Shown: in pieces, positions 10,043-21,661 of the stretch
Position numbering within the stretch: position 1 is the stretch's first letter
Layout of the letters: each line of letters begins with the position of its first letter
Origin: Acanthochromis polyacanthus
Taxonomy: Eukaryota > Chordata > Actinopteri > Pomacentridae
Assembly (NCBI RefSeq): GCF_021347895.1
Contig: NC_067132.1
Location: 4,754,268-4,818,267, forward strand
Direction of reading: 5' to 3'
Length of the DNA stretch: 64,000 bases
Translations under genes and position numbers: made by a program
The notes under the pieces: model-generated
What the model was told of the DNA's origin: nothing
The model's database searches: none
What the model saw: only the letters and a program-made list of their open reading frames with translations

Positions 10043-12836
10043 TGCGCTCTAATGCCCTGAAATCCAAGATGGCTGCCATGATACAAAAACTGCATAAATT
10101 AGACATTACGATTGATATAAATCTGGTTCCAATATTTTTTCATCATCTATTACTTATAAAATTAATTTTAAATAGAGATTTCCACATGGATAACAACTTC
10201 CCTGTGATTACTAATCTTTTTATTTTGTGTTTCAGACAGACTGCCATCTTGAATGAAACACGGCGGCCCCATAATTGATGTTTGAATGCAGTCGCTGGAC
10301 GCAGTTTTTCCGCATTAGCTTAAGGTTTAATCATTTGGTGTATATGTGTATACAAAGATGTATTTTCTTTGTATTTGCAGGAAACAATTACCCACAGCAA
10401 CCATAATGTAGCTTAGAGTCCGTATATTAACCAAGATGGCAGAGTCTTCATCAAACAAGAAGTCAAAAATTGTGCACTTTGAACTTTGCTTCATTTGCCA
10501 GCTGAGGAGCAAGCAAACAGATTTTACAAACTATGTGCTTCACCCTTCTTTGCTTTCAGTCGAGAAACTAATTGCATCAACTGATGTTCGATAAACAGAG
10601 TTCTCTGCATTAAAGGATCGCATAAGTGGTTCGTCTGCCGATGAACTGCTACAGAAAAGTGTTTCCTACCACAAGACATGTTACAAGGATCTCACAAACA
10701 AAACACACGCTGAACGAGCAAAAAGGAGATATGAGAAGAGACAAGCAACAGGCAGTGTCAGTGACGTAAAACAGAAGATAAAAGGATGACCATCAAAATC
10801 CACTTCTACGTCACTACCTATATGCACCAGACGTCAGACTTTCGACAAGGAGATGTGTGTCATTTGCCAAGAAGAGAGAGCAGACAGCTTGCATGATGTC
10901 TCAACTGAAAACATGGGAGCGCAGCTCAAGGAAATTGGCCAACAGACAACAAATGAACAGTTGAAAGTCAGACTGAGCAATGTTGCTGCATCATCAGATC
11001 TTTTACCAGCAGTTGCAGAGGACATGAAGTATCACCTGCTGTGCTTAAGCTATGCAAAATGAGACATAGAAAAGTCGAAGAGACAACTCCCAAAAGATGA
11101 TATTAAGTTCGCACAGTTAGTGTGTGATGTAGAGATTCTCGAAATGGTGGAAACAGAAATTAAAAATTCAACGCATGAGTCTGTTTCGAATATGATCGAC
11201 ATTGAAAAATCTTATGTGTTTGCTGGAAGCAAACTGGTTTGCTTTACCCGATTATCGGCGATACAAACCATACCTAAAGCAACTGATTTTGGACAATATT
11301 CCTGACGTGCACTTCACCAGACCTCCAGACAAAACAAAACCAGAACAAGTACTTTCCACAAAGGCCAAGGAAACCCTGTTAGCTGGTGCTCTTGCCAGCG
11401 ACCCAAAACACCTAAGCGAAGATGTGAAAGTCCTTCTCAAAGCTGCTAAAATCTTGAGAAAAGACATTGCACACGCACCCCGAAATTTCAAGGAACATTT
11501 GATAATTATGAACCACCAGCTTTGCTCCAGCTCTTCTGCAAACATGCTTTCCAAGGTTTGCATGAAGTTAAAACTACCAGCAGGGCCGAATCTATGAATC
11601 AAAGTGCATCTGTGCTGGCGCAGCAGTTCGTGTGTGCGTACAAGACTGATCGGCAGGTTACTTATGACAAAAAACACGAAAACGTCGCTTTCAAACACCG
11701 AACTGATACTCCCCTCAATGTCGGATTAGCTCTAGAGGTACACAAAAGCACCAGATCAAAGTCCCTTGTAGAGAAGCTAGGCCAACTAGACCTCACTGTC
11801 CCATACAAAAAGGTTATGGAAATAGAGACTGCCATCGCAAATGCTGTTCTTGAGCGGATGAATTCCACAGGAGGAGTTTATCGTCCATCTTGGTTGGTCC
11901 ACGATATGTTTGTTTGGTTTGCCCTGGACAACATAGATTTTCTTGAATCCACACCTTCCGGGATGAATACACTCCATGGCACTGCCATTGCTGTATATCA
12001 GACTGCATCTGACAGTTACTCAACAATACCAATTGACATTGATCATTCATCACACTCTGAAACTTAGGAGGCTACAGTTCCATGTGAAATCTTACCATGT
12101 GACAAACAGGTAACAACAGCCAAAAACTGTGCTTGCACACTGAACTCTGGCATGTCTAGCACAGAGCTGAACAAGGAGAAGGATCTGGCATGGATTACTG
12201 GATGCTTGGACTTCAAAGAAAGTGAAGTAGAAGTCAAACCTAACTCTTGTCCAGGAACATGGGGGGCCTTCAACTCTTTGTTGTCTCCTTCTGGTCTGAG
12301 GACAAACATTGCCCCAGTACCTCCATTCATACGCTTACCTCCAACAGAGTATGACACTCTCTATACAGGTCTGATGAGAGCATGTGCTATCGCCACTCAT
12401 GCCATGGGACCAGAATCTATCACAGTTGTGACTCTTGATCTTCAGCTATATGACATGGCCATGAAGTTGTGGATGGAGCGTGAGGACATCAAGAAGCAGT
12501 TCCTGTTTCGGCCTGGTGAGCTCCACATCGTCTTCTGGGCTTTAACAGCCTTGGGTAAATGTGGAAGGGAGTGGTATTGACCAAGCATGGGTCGAAGCTG
12601 GACTATACTCACCAACAACAGTGTAAACGGTAGCCATTTTGGATACCATCTTGAAATTAGGCATGTAAATCAAAACTTTAGCCAAAATTTGATGGTTACA
12701 TTGGTTTTCTTGTGTCAGAAAACCTATGTTTAGATACTTTGTTTGTAACTATATCATGTGTTCTAGCGAAGATATTGAATTATTGCTAAACGGCGGCTAT
12801 TTTGGCCGCCATCTTGGATTTCGGACCCTTAGACCC
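10043..12836 (+). mobile_element. putative element with inverted ends around a decayed gene
   Basis: The left (about 10047-10080) and right (about 12800-12836) edges are inverted copies of each other around the shared block GAAATCCAAGATGGC. Between them lies one intronless decayed reading frame on the plus strand. The inverted edges and the lack of introns suggest a mobile element. No clear target duplication was found and the superfamily is unknown. Confidence 0.5.
10436..12626 (+). pseudogene. decayed ORF of an unnamed repeated family
   Basis: One frame runs from the ATG at 10436 with in-frame stops at 10592 (TAA), 10787 (TGA), 11060 (TGA) and 12065 (TAG). A compensated frameshift covers about 11230-11520, and a last frameshift near 12570 extends coding to about 12626. 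Visible pieces: an N-terminal Cys pair (CFICQ) with a later YHKTCYKDLT, a second Cys pair (MCVICQEE) with KYHLLCLSYAK, then a central FALDNIDF motif followed by NTLHGTAIAVYQ, and a C-terminal TLDLQLYDMA. From recall, this arrangement is typical of a multicopy protein family in fish and cnidarian genomes without an established name or function. The two Asp-containing motifs could belong to a DDE-type transposase core, but that is conjecture. The copy is dead. Confidence 0.6.
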
Positions 12837-12989
12837 TTTAGTCATCATGTGTTAAAAGAGCTAAATGTGTCACACAGGTCTTTGGAACTTTATTTGATTT
12901 CAAATTGAATGTCTTTAAACTACAGCTGATACTTTAACGTGTCACTTTTTGTGGAATTAATTAATTAAGCTGTTGAAGTCCCAAATATT

Positions 12990-13170
12990 TTGTTGTTTAA
13001 ATCCACGTATGTGTCTATTCATACAGTCAGTTTTCAGCCAAAATTTATGAATTAAAAACTTTGCTTATTGTGTCAAATATTGCTATTTGACAAAATGTGA
13101 TTAATCACGATTAATCACAAAGCCTATAATTAATTAGATACTTTTTTAAAATCCTGTCCCACCACTAGTT
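12990..13170. repeat. dispersed repeat with GTGATTAATCACGATTAATC
   Basis: The stretch with repeated GATTAATCAC and the ending AATCCTGTCCCACCACTAG resembles, from recall, a common fish repeat. It has no coding sequence and its limits are approximate. Confidence 0.45.
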
Positions 13171-15129
13171 TACACACAAAGCCTAAGAAACAACAACAGC
13201 AGACATCAATCTGATCACAGGATGTGCTGGAACTAGCTGGATCCAATGGATCCCTTCCCACCACCCACAGGACCCAAAGGATCTGCTAACATCCTGGTGT
13301 CAGTCACCATATGACACTCCCCATGAGCTGCCTGTATGAATTAGAGCTGCTTTGGTGGCATGGTGGGGACCGACACAATATTAGGCAGTTTTAGTGTTGC
13401 AGCAGATCAGTGTATACTTAGCAAAGATGAGCATCAACACAGAGGTAAGGCTGACAGAAAAATGTGAGATGTTCAGTGCTTTTGTAAATGGTAAACTGTC
13501 TGCACTGACTGTAAGTTGTTCTTTTCTTCCTTAATGGTACTGAGAACACTTTAAAATGTTTTTCATTCACAGTCCAGTGGTGACAGAGCTGCCATGCCAG
13601 GTGCTTGCTTGCCATCAGGAGCAACATCAGCTTTAATGTGTTGTCCGATGACACCCCAGCATGAGGACCAGGGATCAAACCACCAACTCTGAGATGACTG
13701 GACCACCCACACTGCCTCAGAAACCACAGCCACCCCCAAAAATAACAGTTAGGAAATCTGTTCAGTTAAGTAATCTCAACAAATTATCTTTGTTCTTTTT
13801 TCATAAGCCAAAAATATCAGGTTAGAGTGTATCTGTGTAAGGCATAGAGGACTTCCAATTACTGAGTGTACCATACAGACAGCGTGAGCAACATATCTGA
13901 CCTTTCTACCAAAAGACTTCTGTGTCTGCTAATAAGGATCTGAGGTCTAGGGACAGTAGGCACAGAATATGCAGCAGTATCTTTCACTTTACCTGCTCTT
14001 GTTTAATTAACATATCCACAGAACCCAGTAAAAATCCATTAGTTTGAAGTTTAGTGACTCTCCTCTCTGTTTGTCTCACCCTGCTACCACTGCTCAGTCT
14101 GTTTTCGATGTCGTTTCACATCAGCTGTCTCTGTGCTAATGAGCTGCTGCTCTGATTGGCAGCTGGACTGGATGCCCATCCAGGAAGCCTCTGAGCAAAG
14201 ACATAGTGGGCTAGGTTAGCCAGGTGGTCCAGTACAGTCATGTTCAGTGTCTGATGTGACACTAAAACTAAATCAGAACCAAGTAACCTCAAGGCTTATG
14301 TGTTTACATGTTGTTGACAGCTAACGGTAAGGTGCAGTTTTGTTCCCTGCATCGCATTTGTCTTATGTGCAGTTTGTTATATTTCAATCATTTCTCAAAA
14401 TACTGAAGCCATATTACACGTTGCAGGAAAACCACATCATTTTGGTTATTATCTGTGAAGGTTTGGCTTGCACAGACTGTATCTGGCAGAAGCATCTGTT
14501 GGCTTCACTGGGTTGTTGACAGAAGACAAATCCTGTCACAACTACACAGACTATCATCAATGAATCAATGGAGCTGGAAGTAAAACACCTGTTTCTGTCT
14601 CATTTACAAAACTACAAGCACCTAGTGCGGTGTCAGAATTCTGACCATTTACACTGATGGATGAAGTGTTGTACTGACAAAATACCTCAGGTGAGAGTTT
14701 GTGTGATGAGTCTGAATATTTCATAGTGAAATTCAGCAGCACAATACAAAATGCAGGAGGCTTTGCTCTGGAAGTGTGTGTACCAACAACTGAAGGATTT
14801 AGAACTTAACTTTTCTGTCCCGGAGCTTCAGACTTGAGAGTTACACTGGAGTTGTAAAAGTGAGGAGTGAGACTTGAAGGCAAAGCATTTCAGGGGACAT
14901 GACTTGACTCGGTGACCCATAAATACTGAAACATGCTCAGCTGCATGTATTTGTGTGTTTTAGAACTGCAACTGTGGAAGTACTGTATCATGAATAATTA
15001 AGAAGAACAGAAATGTGAACAACATCACAGTAGCTCTGTAGTGTATTGCCTTCATCATCTGTAGTCCTCCACTGTTTAAAACAAGATGCTGAATGGGTAA
15101 GTGCCTGCTGAGTGAGGAATTTGTAATAA
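13171..15129. other. unassigned sequence
   Basis: No gene, RNA or recognised repeat was seen. Open frames are short and lack domain features. Confidence 0.4.
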
Positions 15130-15523
15130 AAATATCTATCCATCCATTATCTATACATCACTGATTTATCATCAGGGTCATGGGGGGCTGGAGTCTATCC
15201 CAGCGGACTGAGGGTGAAGGCAGTGGAGGAAAAAGGTTTTTGAACACTCCATGCATTTGTGAAATATTGCATTAAGAACCACTCTTAGGTCTTCAAGTGC
15301 AATTAATTTAAGTACAATCTCAGCCAAAGTACAAAACAAATCCTTAAAAAGTCATTAAAAACTTAAAATTCATTTGTTCCATAAAAGTACATAAGAAATT
15401 TGGAGTATTGGGTAATTTTGGTACCAATGATCCACTAATGAAAGCCAGGCTTTTTATTTAAAGACATGATTTTTGTTGCTGTGCTTCGTGTCTATATAAA
15501 ACCAGCACATGTGAAAGTCAAAA

Positions 15524-16143
15524 ATGGCTAAAACAAGGAACCTAAAGCAGAAAACACGCCTGAAGATACAGGTTCTCTGCCAGGAGAGGTTCAGCTGTCT
15601 CCATATAGCCAGGAAGTGCAGATGCAGTCCTTCAGCAGTTGGATACATTCTGCAGAAATACAGACCAACCAACAGCTTAGAAGACAAACCAAGATCTGGA
15701 TATCCACAGGTTTCTTCAGCAAGAAATGACCGCATCCTGATCTGCATGTACAGGAAAACCACCGAATGACATCACAGGAGCTTCAGACCAGTGGTGAAAC
15801 CAAACTGGTGTCCAGTGTTCCACTCACACAGTACGTGGCTGACCTTTAGATCGTAGCTTCAGGTCCTACAAGGCTGTCAAGAAGCCTCTGATCAACGAGA
15901 GACAGAGGTTAACCCAGCGTCATTGGGTTCAAGCACACAAGAGCTGGACAGCCAGGAAGTGGAAGAAAATTCTGTGGTCAGATGAGTCCAGCTTACAGCT
16001 TTATCTTCCTCCTGCTATTGTGAGGGTATGCAGAAGGTCAGGACAAGCATCATCTCCAGCATGTCCAGTACCTACTGTCAAGCATGGTAGAGGCAGTATC
16101 ATGATTTGGAGAGGCATGAGTGCTGCTGGTGTTGGTCATCTCA
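15524..16143 (+). pseudogene. Tc1-like transposase pseudogene
   Basis: The first 81 codons (from the ATG at 15524) read as the N-terminal paired helix-turn-helix region, with CLHIARKCRCSPSAVGYILQ. Further on, with frameshifts, the catalytic start LWSDESSLQLY appears near 15970-16010 and VPTVKHGRGSIMIWRG near 16068-16112. The part carrying the second Asp and the Glu is missing. It is inactive. Confidence 0.75.
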
Positions 16144-16340
16144 CATGGAACTCTGCCAAGTATTGTTCCATTCTCTAAACCCACATGCTCCTTTCTGCAC
16201 ATGCTCTTTTCTGTCGAGGTCAAAACTGGATGTAATATCCTTTGGATTTGTTTGTATCTGTCTAATGTAGTCACATCTTTTGAAACACAGAAAATATTTT
16301 TTCACAAATATTTCATGATAATCTTTGAGATTGTGTAAGG

Positions 16341-16554
16341 CAGGGGTGTCAAACTCAGTTCCTGGAGGGCCACTATCCTCTATGTTTTAGATGTTTCCCT
16401 CTTCCAACACACCTGATTCAAATGATCAGCATATCATCAAGCTCAGCAGAAGCCTGATAACGAGCCTGATCATTTGAATCTGGTGTGTTGGAAGAGGGAA
16501 ACATCTAAAACATGCAGGATAGTGGCCCTCCAGGAACGGATCTTGACACCCCTG
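16341..16554. mobile_element. hAT MITE, 214 bp, nearly palindromic
   Basis: It begins CAGGGGTGTCAAACTC and ends with the near-inverse CTTGACACCCCTG. The two halves are largely inverse copies, for example TTTAGATGTTTCCCTCTTCC on the left and its inverse on the right, with TTGAATCTGGTGTGTTGGAA mirrored. It is flanked by a perfect 8-bp duplication GTGTAAGG (16333-16340 and 16555-16562), which is the hAT signature. Confidence 0.92.
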
Positions 16555-16832
16555 GTGTAAGGTTTTAGGGGGGGGTAAAAACTTTTTTTTCCCACCACTG
16601 TAGAGACAAACAATCACACTCACATTCACACCTACAGACAATGTAGAATCACCAGTTAACCTCAGCATGTTTCTGGACTGTGCGAGGAAGCCAGAGAACC
16701 TGGAGAAAACCCACACATGTACAGGAGAACATGGAGACTCCATGCAGAAAGATCCCAGACCGGGATGCAAACCGAAGATCTTCTAGCTGCAAGGCAACAG
16801 TGCTAACCACCACTCCACTGTGCTGCACTAAT

Positions 16833-18468
16833 ACAAATATATTGGTATAAATTGCAATATAAACGCTCCTACAGTTTAATGGTAAATGATTTAAATTGTT
16901 AAACTTTCAGTAACTTTCCATTCACAAATGATTCAAACAACTGACAGCTGCAACTGACTGAAATGTCCTTAATATGAAGGCCTTTAGTCATAAACAGGAA
17001 GTAAAATAACCTGATAATAGCAGCAGATTAGGAGCTAGGGGACCACCAAAGAAAGAACATGACGTTAATTAAACAACTGCAGAGCATGTGATAAAAATGG
17101 AAGCGAAAATTAAAGGTTCAATAAATTTCAACACACTTGGTCACAGAAACATTTTCTTTATGCCTTTACCTGATCCTGTGCAGTTGAGTAATTTGTATCG
17201 CTGAAGGAGTGTGGATCAGAGTGGAATATCTGCACTGAGACACTGTAATCTCAAGTTTCACTTACTGGTTTATTTCACAGAGCTCTTATCCATGCCACAG
17301 GACTGGATGTGAAGGTAATATTTTTACCTGAATAAAATATAACCTCTGAAAAACTTGAGAAGAAAAGCAAAAAAGTGAAACTTAAGATTTTCCTCATCAC
17401 CTTTAAAGTACATCAGCATGTATCTCTAAGCAGAAATGAGGATGGTGTAGGAGACGGATCGCAGACTTAGATCTTTAGGTGGAGCTCTTCTGGCTGTTCT
17501 AAAATCTGAAGGTGACTCAGCTTTTCCCATCACAGCCTCTCAGCTGAGGAACAAGCTGGATGAGGAGATACAGCTCACAAGTCCACTGACTGCATTTAGG
17601 TCACTGCTTCAATTCCATTTTATACATTTGTTTGTATATGATGTCATCTTAATTGCTTATTAAGTATTTGATTGCTCATTAAGGTGCTGTTTTGATTGGC
17701 AACATCTCTGCAGCAGAATTACAGCATCTACTTCACACACACTGTGTGCACAGCCTGAAGAAGGTTCTTGTAAGAACCGAAACATCGCAGGGCACACACT
17801 TTTCTACAAAAATCAACTTTAAACTTATTGGGAAACAATTTGGAACCACTTGGGAAACAAAATGTTCAAATTTTCAAAATTTCAACTCAAAAAAAGACCA
17901 AAAAATTCCCAAATTGGACTGGGAAACAAATAAATTGGAAAGTCTGTTGAGTTTTTTTGGATTGATTTGGACCTACTACCCCAAAAACTCAAACTAAAGG
18001 CAAAAACTGCCCCATTTACAACAACAACAAAAAAAATTAAACTCAAAACATGCAGCTGAACTCTGCACAAAGGAATTTGAAAAATTCGAACACCAACCAT
18101 TGGAGCCAAAATTCCCTCCAAAAAATTAGACCACCCACATACCACAACAAAAAAAACTTTAAAATTCACCGAATCCACCTACAACTAAAAAAATCCATTC
18201 TGAAAAAGACAATAAAAACTTAAAAATCCACTAAATTCAACAAAAAATCCTAAAAAATTTCTAAAAATTTGAAAAAAACTATAAAAACTATTCCACTGGC
18301 CTACAGTAAAATGTTAATATGTTTTTTATTTGTTTTCATTTTAACTTTTCTATTTTAAAATGCATGAAGTTAGAGCGAGACAAGGGTTTTGGTAATAGTA
18401 CCGGCAAGAATTTAAAACTACTTTCACCCCAAACATGCTGTTATTTTGTTAAAACATTCGTTGTACAC
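16833..18468. other. unassigned sequence, A-rich from about 17820
   Basis: No gene was recognised. The part at 17820-18300 is A-rich with many AAAAA, AAAATT and TTAAAA words and gives meaningless Lys/Asn or Phe/Leu frames. A block reading CTGAAGAAGGTTCTTGTAAG at 17755 resembles motifs seen in dispersed fish repeats but could not be placed. Confidence 0.4.
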
Positions 18469-18645
18469 TGACAGTTGCTTTTTTGCCAGTATTTTATCCT
18501 TTATTACTGTCAAAGTTGAGACAGAGCAGAGGAATGACACGCAGTAAGGGACCTGCAAGCTGGGAATCGAACTGGAGACTCACTGCTGATAGCATTTGCA
18601 CCCTGTGGTATCTGTCCCAACCACTCAGCTATCAGGTCGCCCCTG
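18469..18645 (-). repeat. tRNA-derived SINE
   Basis: On the minus strand the unit starts near 18645 with GCGACCTGATAGCTGAGTGG, a tRNA-like head with an A-box-like TAGCTGAGTGG and a B-box-like AGTTCGATTCCC. It continues through TGTCATTCCTCTGCTCTGTC and ends in an AATAAAGG tail toward 18485. This is the usual shape of a fish tRNA SINE, transcribed by RNA polymerase III and moved by a LINE. Confidence 0.7.
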
Positions 18646-18649
18646 ACTC

Positions 18650-19417
18650 AGTGGTGAATAATGAAATCATTCAGTCGCCATTTGACGCTGCCACTGTGTT
18701 ACTGTCTGCACCTTACTGTGCTTCTTTTACTCAGTTTCCCCTCATGTTTCTTCTCAGCTGTGTTGGTGTGTGTGGGCCCCTTTGGTGAAGGTAAACGTCT
18801 TGGGCAGTTCCTGTGTCAGATCGCATAGCAAGAAGCTCGAAGTGATTATGCCGCCCCTGCAGTCTTCTTAGACAGAGTATAAATTGGATGTGGCAAGAAG
18901 AATCAGAGGGAGCCGTGGGAATGGACAGATAAACTTTCCAGGGAAAAACATCGCCATGCTCACAGAGCTCACTGCATTCTCTGTCTGATGTAATGCTGGT
19001 GGCATTAAGACATCTCACCACTGACATATTTGAACTTTGAGGAATAAAGGGCTGGAAGAGAAAAGGCGAGGGCTTGATGTATTTTTTCCATCAGAGCCAT
19101 TTATAATCCTTCTCACTCTTAACTCCCTCTTCATGCTCTTTTTTCATCCCTTTGTCTTCCACCATCTGATGCCTGTGGTGCTCATTAGTAGGAATGACTA
19201 AAACAAATGTGGACCTCGAGGTTCAACCTCTGTGGAGCAACAAGCTTCTGGACTGAGTGGGCACGCTTTCCGTCAGCCCAACATGTACACGTCATAGTTT
19301 GTATGTGCAAATAATGGCAATGTGTTCTCACAGAATTGCTTGAGGCAGGGATGTATGGATGTATTACAATATATGTGTTTCTTGGACTAGAGAATAAATT
19401 TGGTTAATAGATTGTAA
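18650..19417. other. unassigned sequence
   Basis: No gene, RNA or recognised repeat was seen. Confidence 0.4.
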
Positions 19418-19668
19418 TTTGGGGCTGCACAGTGGCTTGATGGTTAGTACTTTTACCTTTCAGCTAGAAGATCTTCAGTTTGCATCCCGGCCTGGGATCT
19501 TTCTGCATGGAGTTTGCATGTTCTCCCTGTACATGTGTGGGTTTTCTACAGGTTCTTCAGCTTCCTCCCACAGTCCAAACACATGCTGAGGTTAACTGGG
19601 GATTCTAAATTATCTGTAGGTGTGAATGTTTGTATATAGCCCTGTGGTAGACTGGTGACCTGTCCAGA

Positions 19669-20167
19669 GGCGCTTTTCCACCGGAACCTACTTGACTCAA
19701 CTCTACTCAGTATAGGTCGTTTTCCATTACATTGAGTACCACCTCATCGTGGGTGGAGTCATCATAGCACAGTGGCCTGGAAGTCCCATAACGTCATTTG
19801 TGTGCAACACAAATGCAACACAACAATGGAGGACATCAAGGCGATGGTAAACCTGTTGTTTGGTTGTATTCAAATTTGGCCAAGTTCCATGAAGAGCAAT
19901 GTGCACCATCGCTCTTGCCATTTTTTTTTTTAAATGGTAGGTTTGGTTTTCATGAAGGAGTCGCTCTCATGTGTCACCACTACCTGTCCAATCAGGGGCC
20001 TGCACTCTGTAGACATCACATTCGTGGCTTGACTCAGTTCATTTGGAACCCCAGCCGAGTAGGTACTAAAATAATACCTGGTACCAGGTACTAGCCCTAA
20101 TGGAAAACCTCACAAACTGAGCAGAGTCAAATCAAGACGAGCCGAGGAGGTGCTAGTGCAAAGGCGC
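19669..20167. mobile_element. MITE with GGCGC inverted ends
   Basis: The left end GGCGCTTTTCCACCGGAACC and the inverse of the right end (GGCGCCTTTGCACTAGCACC) are related and extend through a TTGACTC/TTTGACTC and CTACTCAGT/CTGCTCAGT region. It has no transposase. From recall, it resembles a fish family with ends beginning GGCGCTTTCCCACC. A target duplication was not resolved. Confidence 0.65.
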
Positions 20168-20190
20168 CACCCTAAGTTAGCTGAGATAGA

Positions 20191-20614
20191 TGTAGTATCT
20201 GACCTGAGATGTGTTATTCAATAAGTTAGTTGACTGGAATGTGCTTTGCATGTTCTTGGTGGGTTGGAGGAAATCAATGCGGTGTTTAGATAGGGGTCTC
20301 TAATGTCTAGAATGTTGATTGATTTGGGCTCTTTGGGAGCCACAGAGTCTGGTCGGTTGGATGAAAGGGCTTCCTGTTTTTCGCCTGGTACTTTAACAGG
20401 AATCATATGTTGTGACTTCATACTTGCCAAACCTATAAAAGTGACCTCAGGTGTTTGTTCTGGGAGATTTGTATTGGCTCTGAATTCTCCATCGAGCAGA
20501 CCATGGTGCCTGATCAGATATTGTGTTCTTTGCAATAAAATTATTATTAAGCAAGTCAGTGTCAACGGACGTTTTCTTCAACATCTGCACATCCTCGATG
20601 TCTGAGAAACTACA
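20191..20614 (+). mobile_element. solo LTR, 424 bp
   Basis: It starts TGTAGT and ends ACTACA, a perfect 6-bp inverted terminus with TG...CA ends, and is flanked by a 4-bp duplication TAGA (20187-20190 and 20615-20618). It contains a TATA box (CCTATAAAAG near 20431) and, about 95 bases on, a polyadenylation signal (GCAATAAAAT near 20532). This order is that of a plus-strand LTR promoter and R region. No internal retroviral sequence is present, so it is the product of LTR-LTR recombination. A 4-bp duplication fits a Ty3/gypsy-type integrase. The sequence is unrelated to the 417-bp LTR at 45.6 kb. Confidence 0.85.
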
Positions 20615-20684
20615 TAGACTCCAGCTCCCCCGCAACCCTAATGAGGATTAAATGGTGTATAGATGATGGATGGATTGCAATTGG

Positions 20685-21563
20685 TTCTGTGCATTTTGCT
20701 TAAAGCTTAAATTACACAGACCAACAAAATGACCAGCAAAAAGCACAGAAATGTTGGAGATTAGTCCTGGAGGTTGTCTCATCACCAAGGGAAACTGTAG
20801 AATGACTGCTAGGTCATGGAGCCACCTAACTTGCCGACCTTTTTGAGCGTAAAAGGATTAGTGAACAAGCCTATTGAACACAAGGCTAGAGAACCATTCT
20901 TTGTGATGCCTGTGTCAGGTATTCTGTTTGATGCAACTGTCACCCTTTCTTGTTGGATAATCTATGAAAGGATTATCAGGAGGCACAGTGGGACCACAAA
21001 GTGATTGTAAACAACTTCAAAAAATATGCAAAATACCACAAAGCAGACACAAAAAGGTAAGGAAATGGTTCACAAAGTTCACTCACCTCCAGTTTCTCCT
21101 GTTTCTGTTCTGTTTCTATGCTTCTTCAGGAAACCAAAGTGATTTTTCTCCTGTTATTCTCATTGAAAAAGAAAAAAAAACATCACCCAGCATACAAAGA
21201 GCAGACACAGATAGGTGCCCACCAATGTCTGTTTTGTTGGAAGAGCATGCCCTTATAAGAAAGGCCTTCTGCTGTAACTTCCAGTCCATTCTGACAAGTG
21301 GTTCAGTGTGCTTTCATTGTTATGGGTTTTTTTTTCAAGTTCTGTGCCATCATTTTTAAATTGCAGAGATGTGACAAATATGGGCTTGAAGCAGTCAAGA
21401 ACAAAAAGCATTGTGGGCAAACCTCATCAGTTTTTCTAGGTTTCTAGTCTAATGACTGTCTTGGAAGCAGCATGCATTTCAGTTGGAAATGATCTACTAT
21501 TTAAGGCTTGTCATATATTACGGTAAAAATGAGCTTTTTAATGTGTGTTTAACATCATATTTG
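20685..21563. other. unassigned sequence
   Basis: Two open frames (20816-21004 and 20964-21359 on the plus strand) have no recognisable domain. No repeat family was recognised. Confidence 0.4.
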
Positions 21564-21565
21564 TT

Positions 21566-21661
21566 TCACAGTGGTTAGCACTGTCGCCTTGCAACTAGAA
21601 GATCCTCAGTTCGTCTCCCAGTCTCAGCCTGGGATCTTTCTGCAAGGAGTTTGGCTCTGGT
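21566..21661 (+). repeat. 5' fragment of the SINE-like repeat
   Basis: CACAGTGGTTAGCACTGTCGCC begins the fragment, with an A-box-like TGGTTAGCACTG, and the fragment goes on to GGGATCTTTCTGCAAGGAG before breaking off. It is the same family as repeats A and B. Confidence 0.7.

Larger units (their letters stand above)
15222..16602 (+). mobile_element. decayed Tc1-like element inside repeat A
   Basis: The edges are a diverged inverted pair: CAGTGGAGGAAAAAGGTTTTT on the left, and on the right the inverse of CAGTGGTGGG followed by an A run and GTTTTT. The interior codes for transposase fragments on the plus strand. It is itself interrupted by a hAT MITE at 16341-16554. Confidence 0.75.
15130..16832 (-). 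repeat. SINE-like dispersed repeat A, split by a Tc1 remnant
   Basis: The two halves (15130-15221 and about 16603-16832) together give, on the minus strand, a very common fish repeat. It has a tRNA-like head with GGTTAGCACTGTTGCC, then GGATCTTTCTGCATGGAG, AACATGCTGAGGTTAACTGG and a tail ending near TATAGATAATGGATGGA. The same repeat occurs at 19420-20680 and 21566-21661, with a fragment at about 24596-24660. The gap between the halves is filled by the Tc1 remnant. Confidence 0.75.
19420..20680 (+). repeat. SINE-like dispersed repeat B, twice interrupted
   Basis: The first part (19420-19668) contains GGCTGCACAGTGGCTTGATG, GGGATCTTTCTGCATGGAG and ACATGCTGAGGTTAACTGGG. A short middle piece (20168-20190) reads CCCTAAGTTAGCTGAGATAGA. 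The tail (20615-20680) reads TAGACTCCAGCTCCCCCGC and ends in GATGATGGATGGAT. The order is that of the intact repeat, so the two stretches between the parts are insertions. Confidence 0.75.

Noticed and set aside
18560..18645. Minus-strand tRNA gene
   Set aside because: It has A-box and B-box-like parts but cannot be folded convincingly into a cloverleaf and continues into a SINE body and tail.
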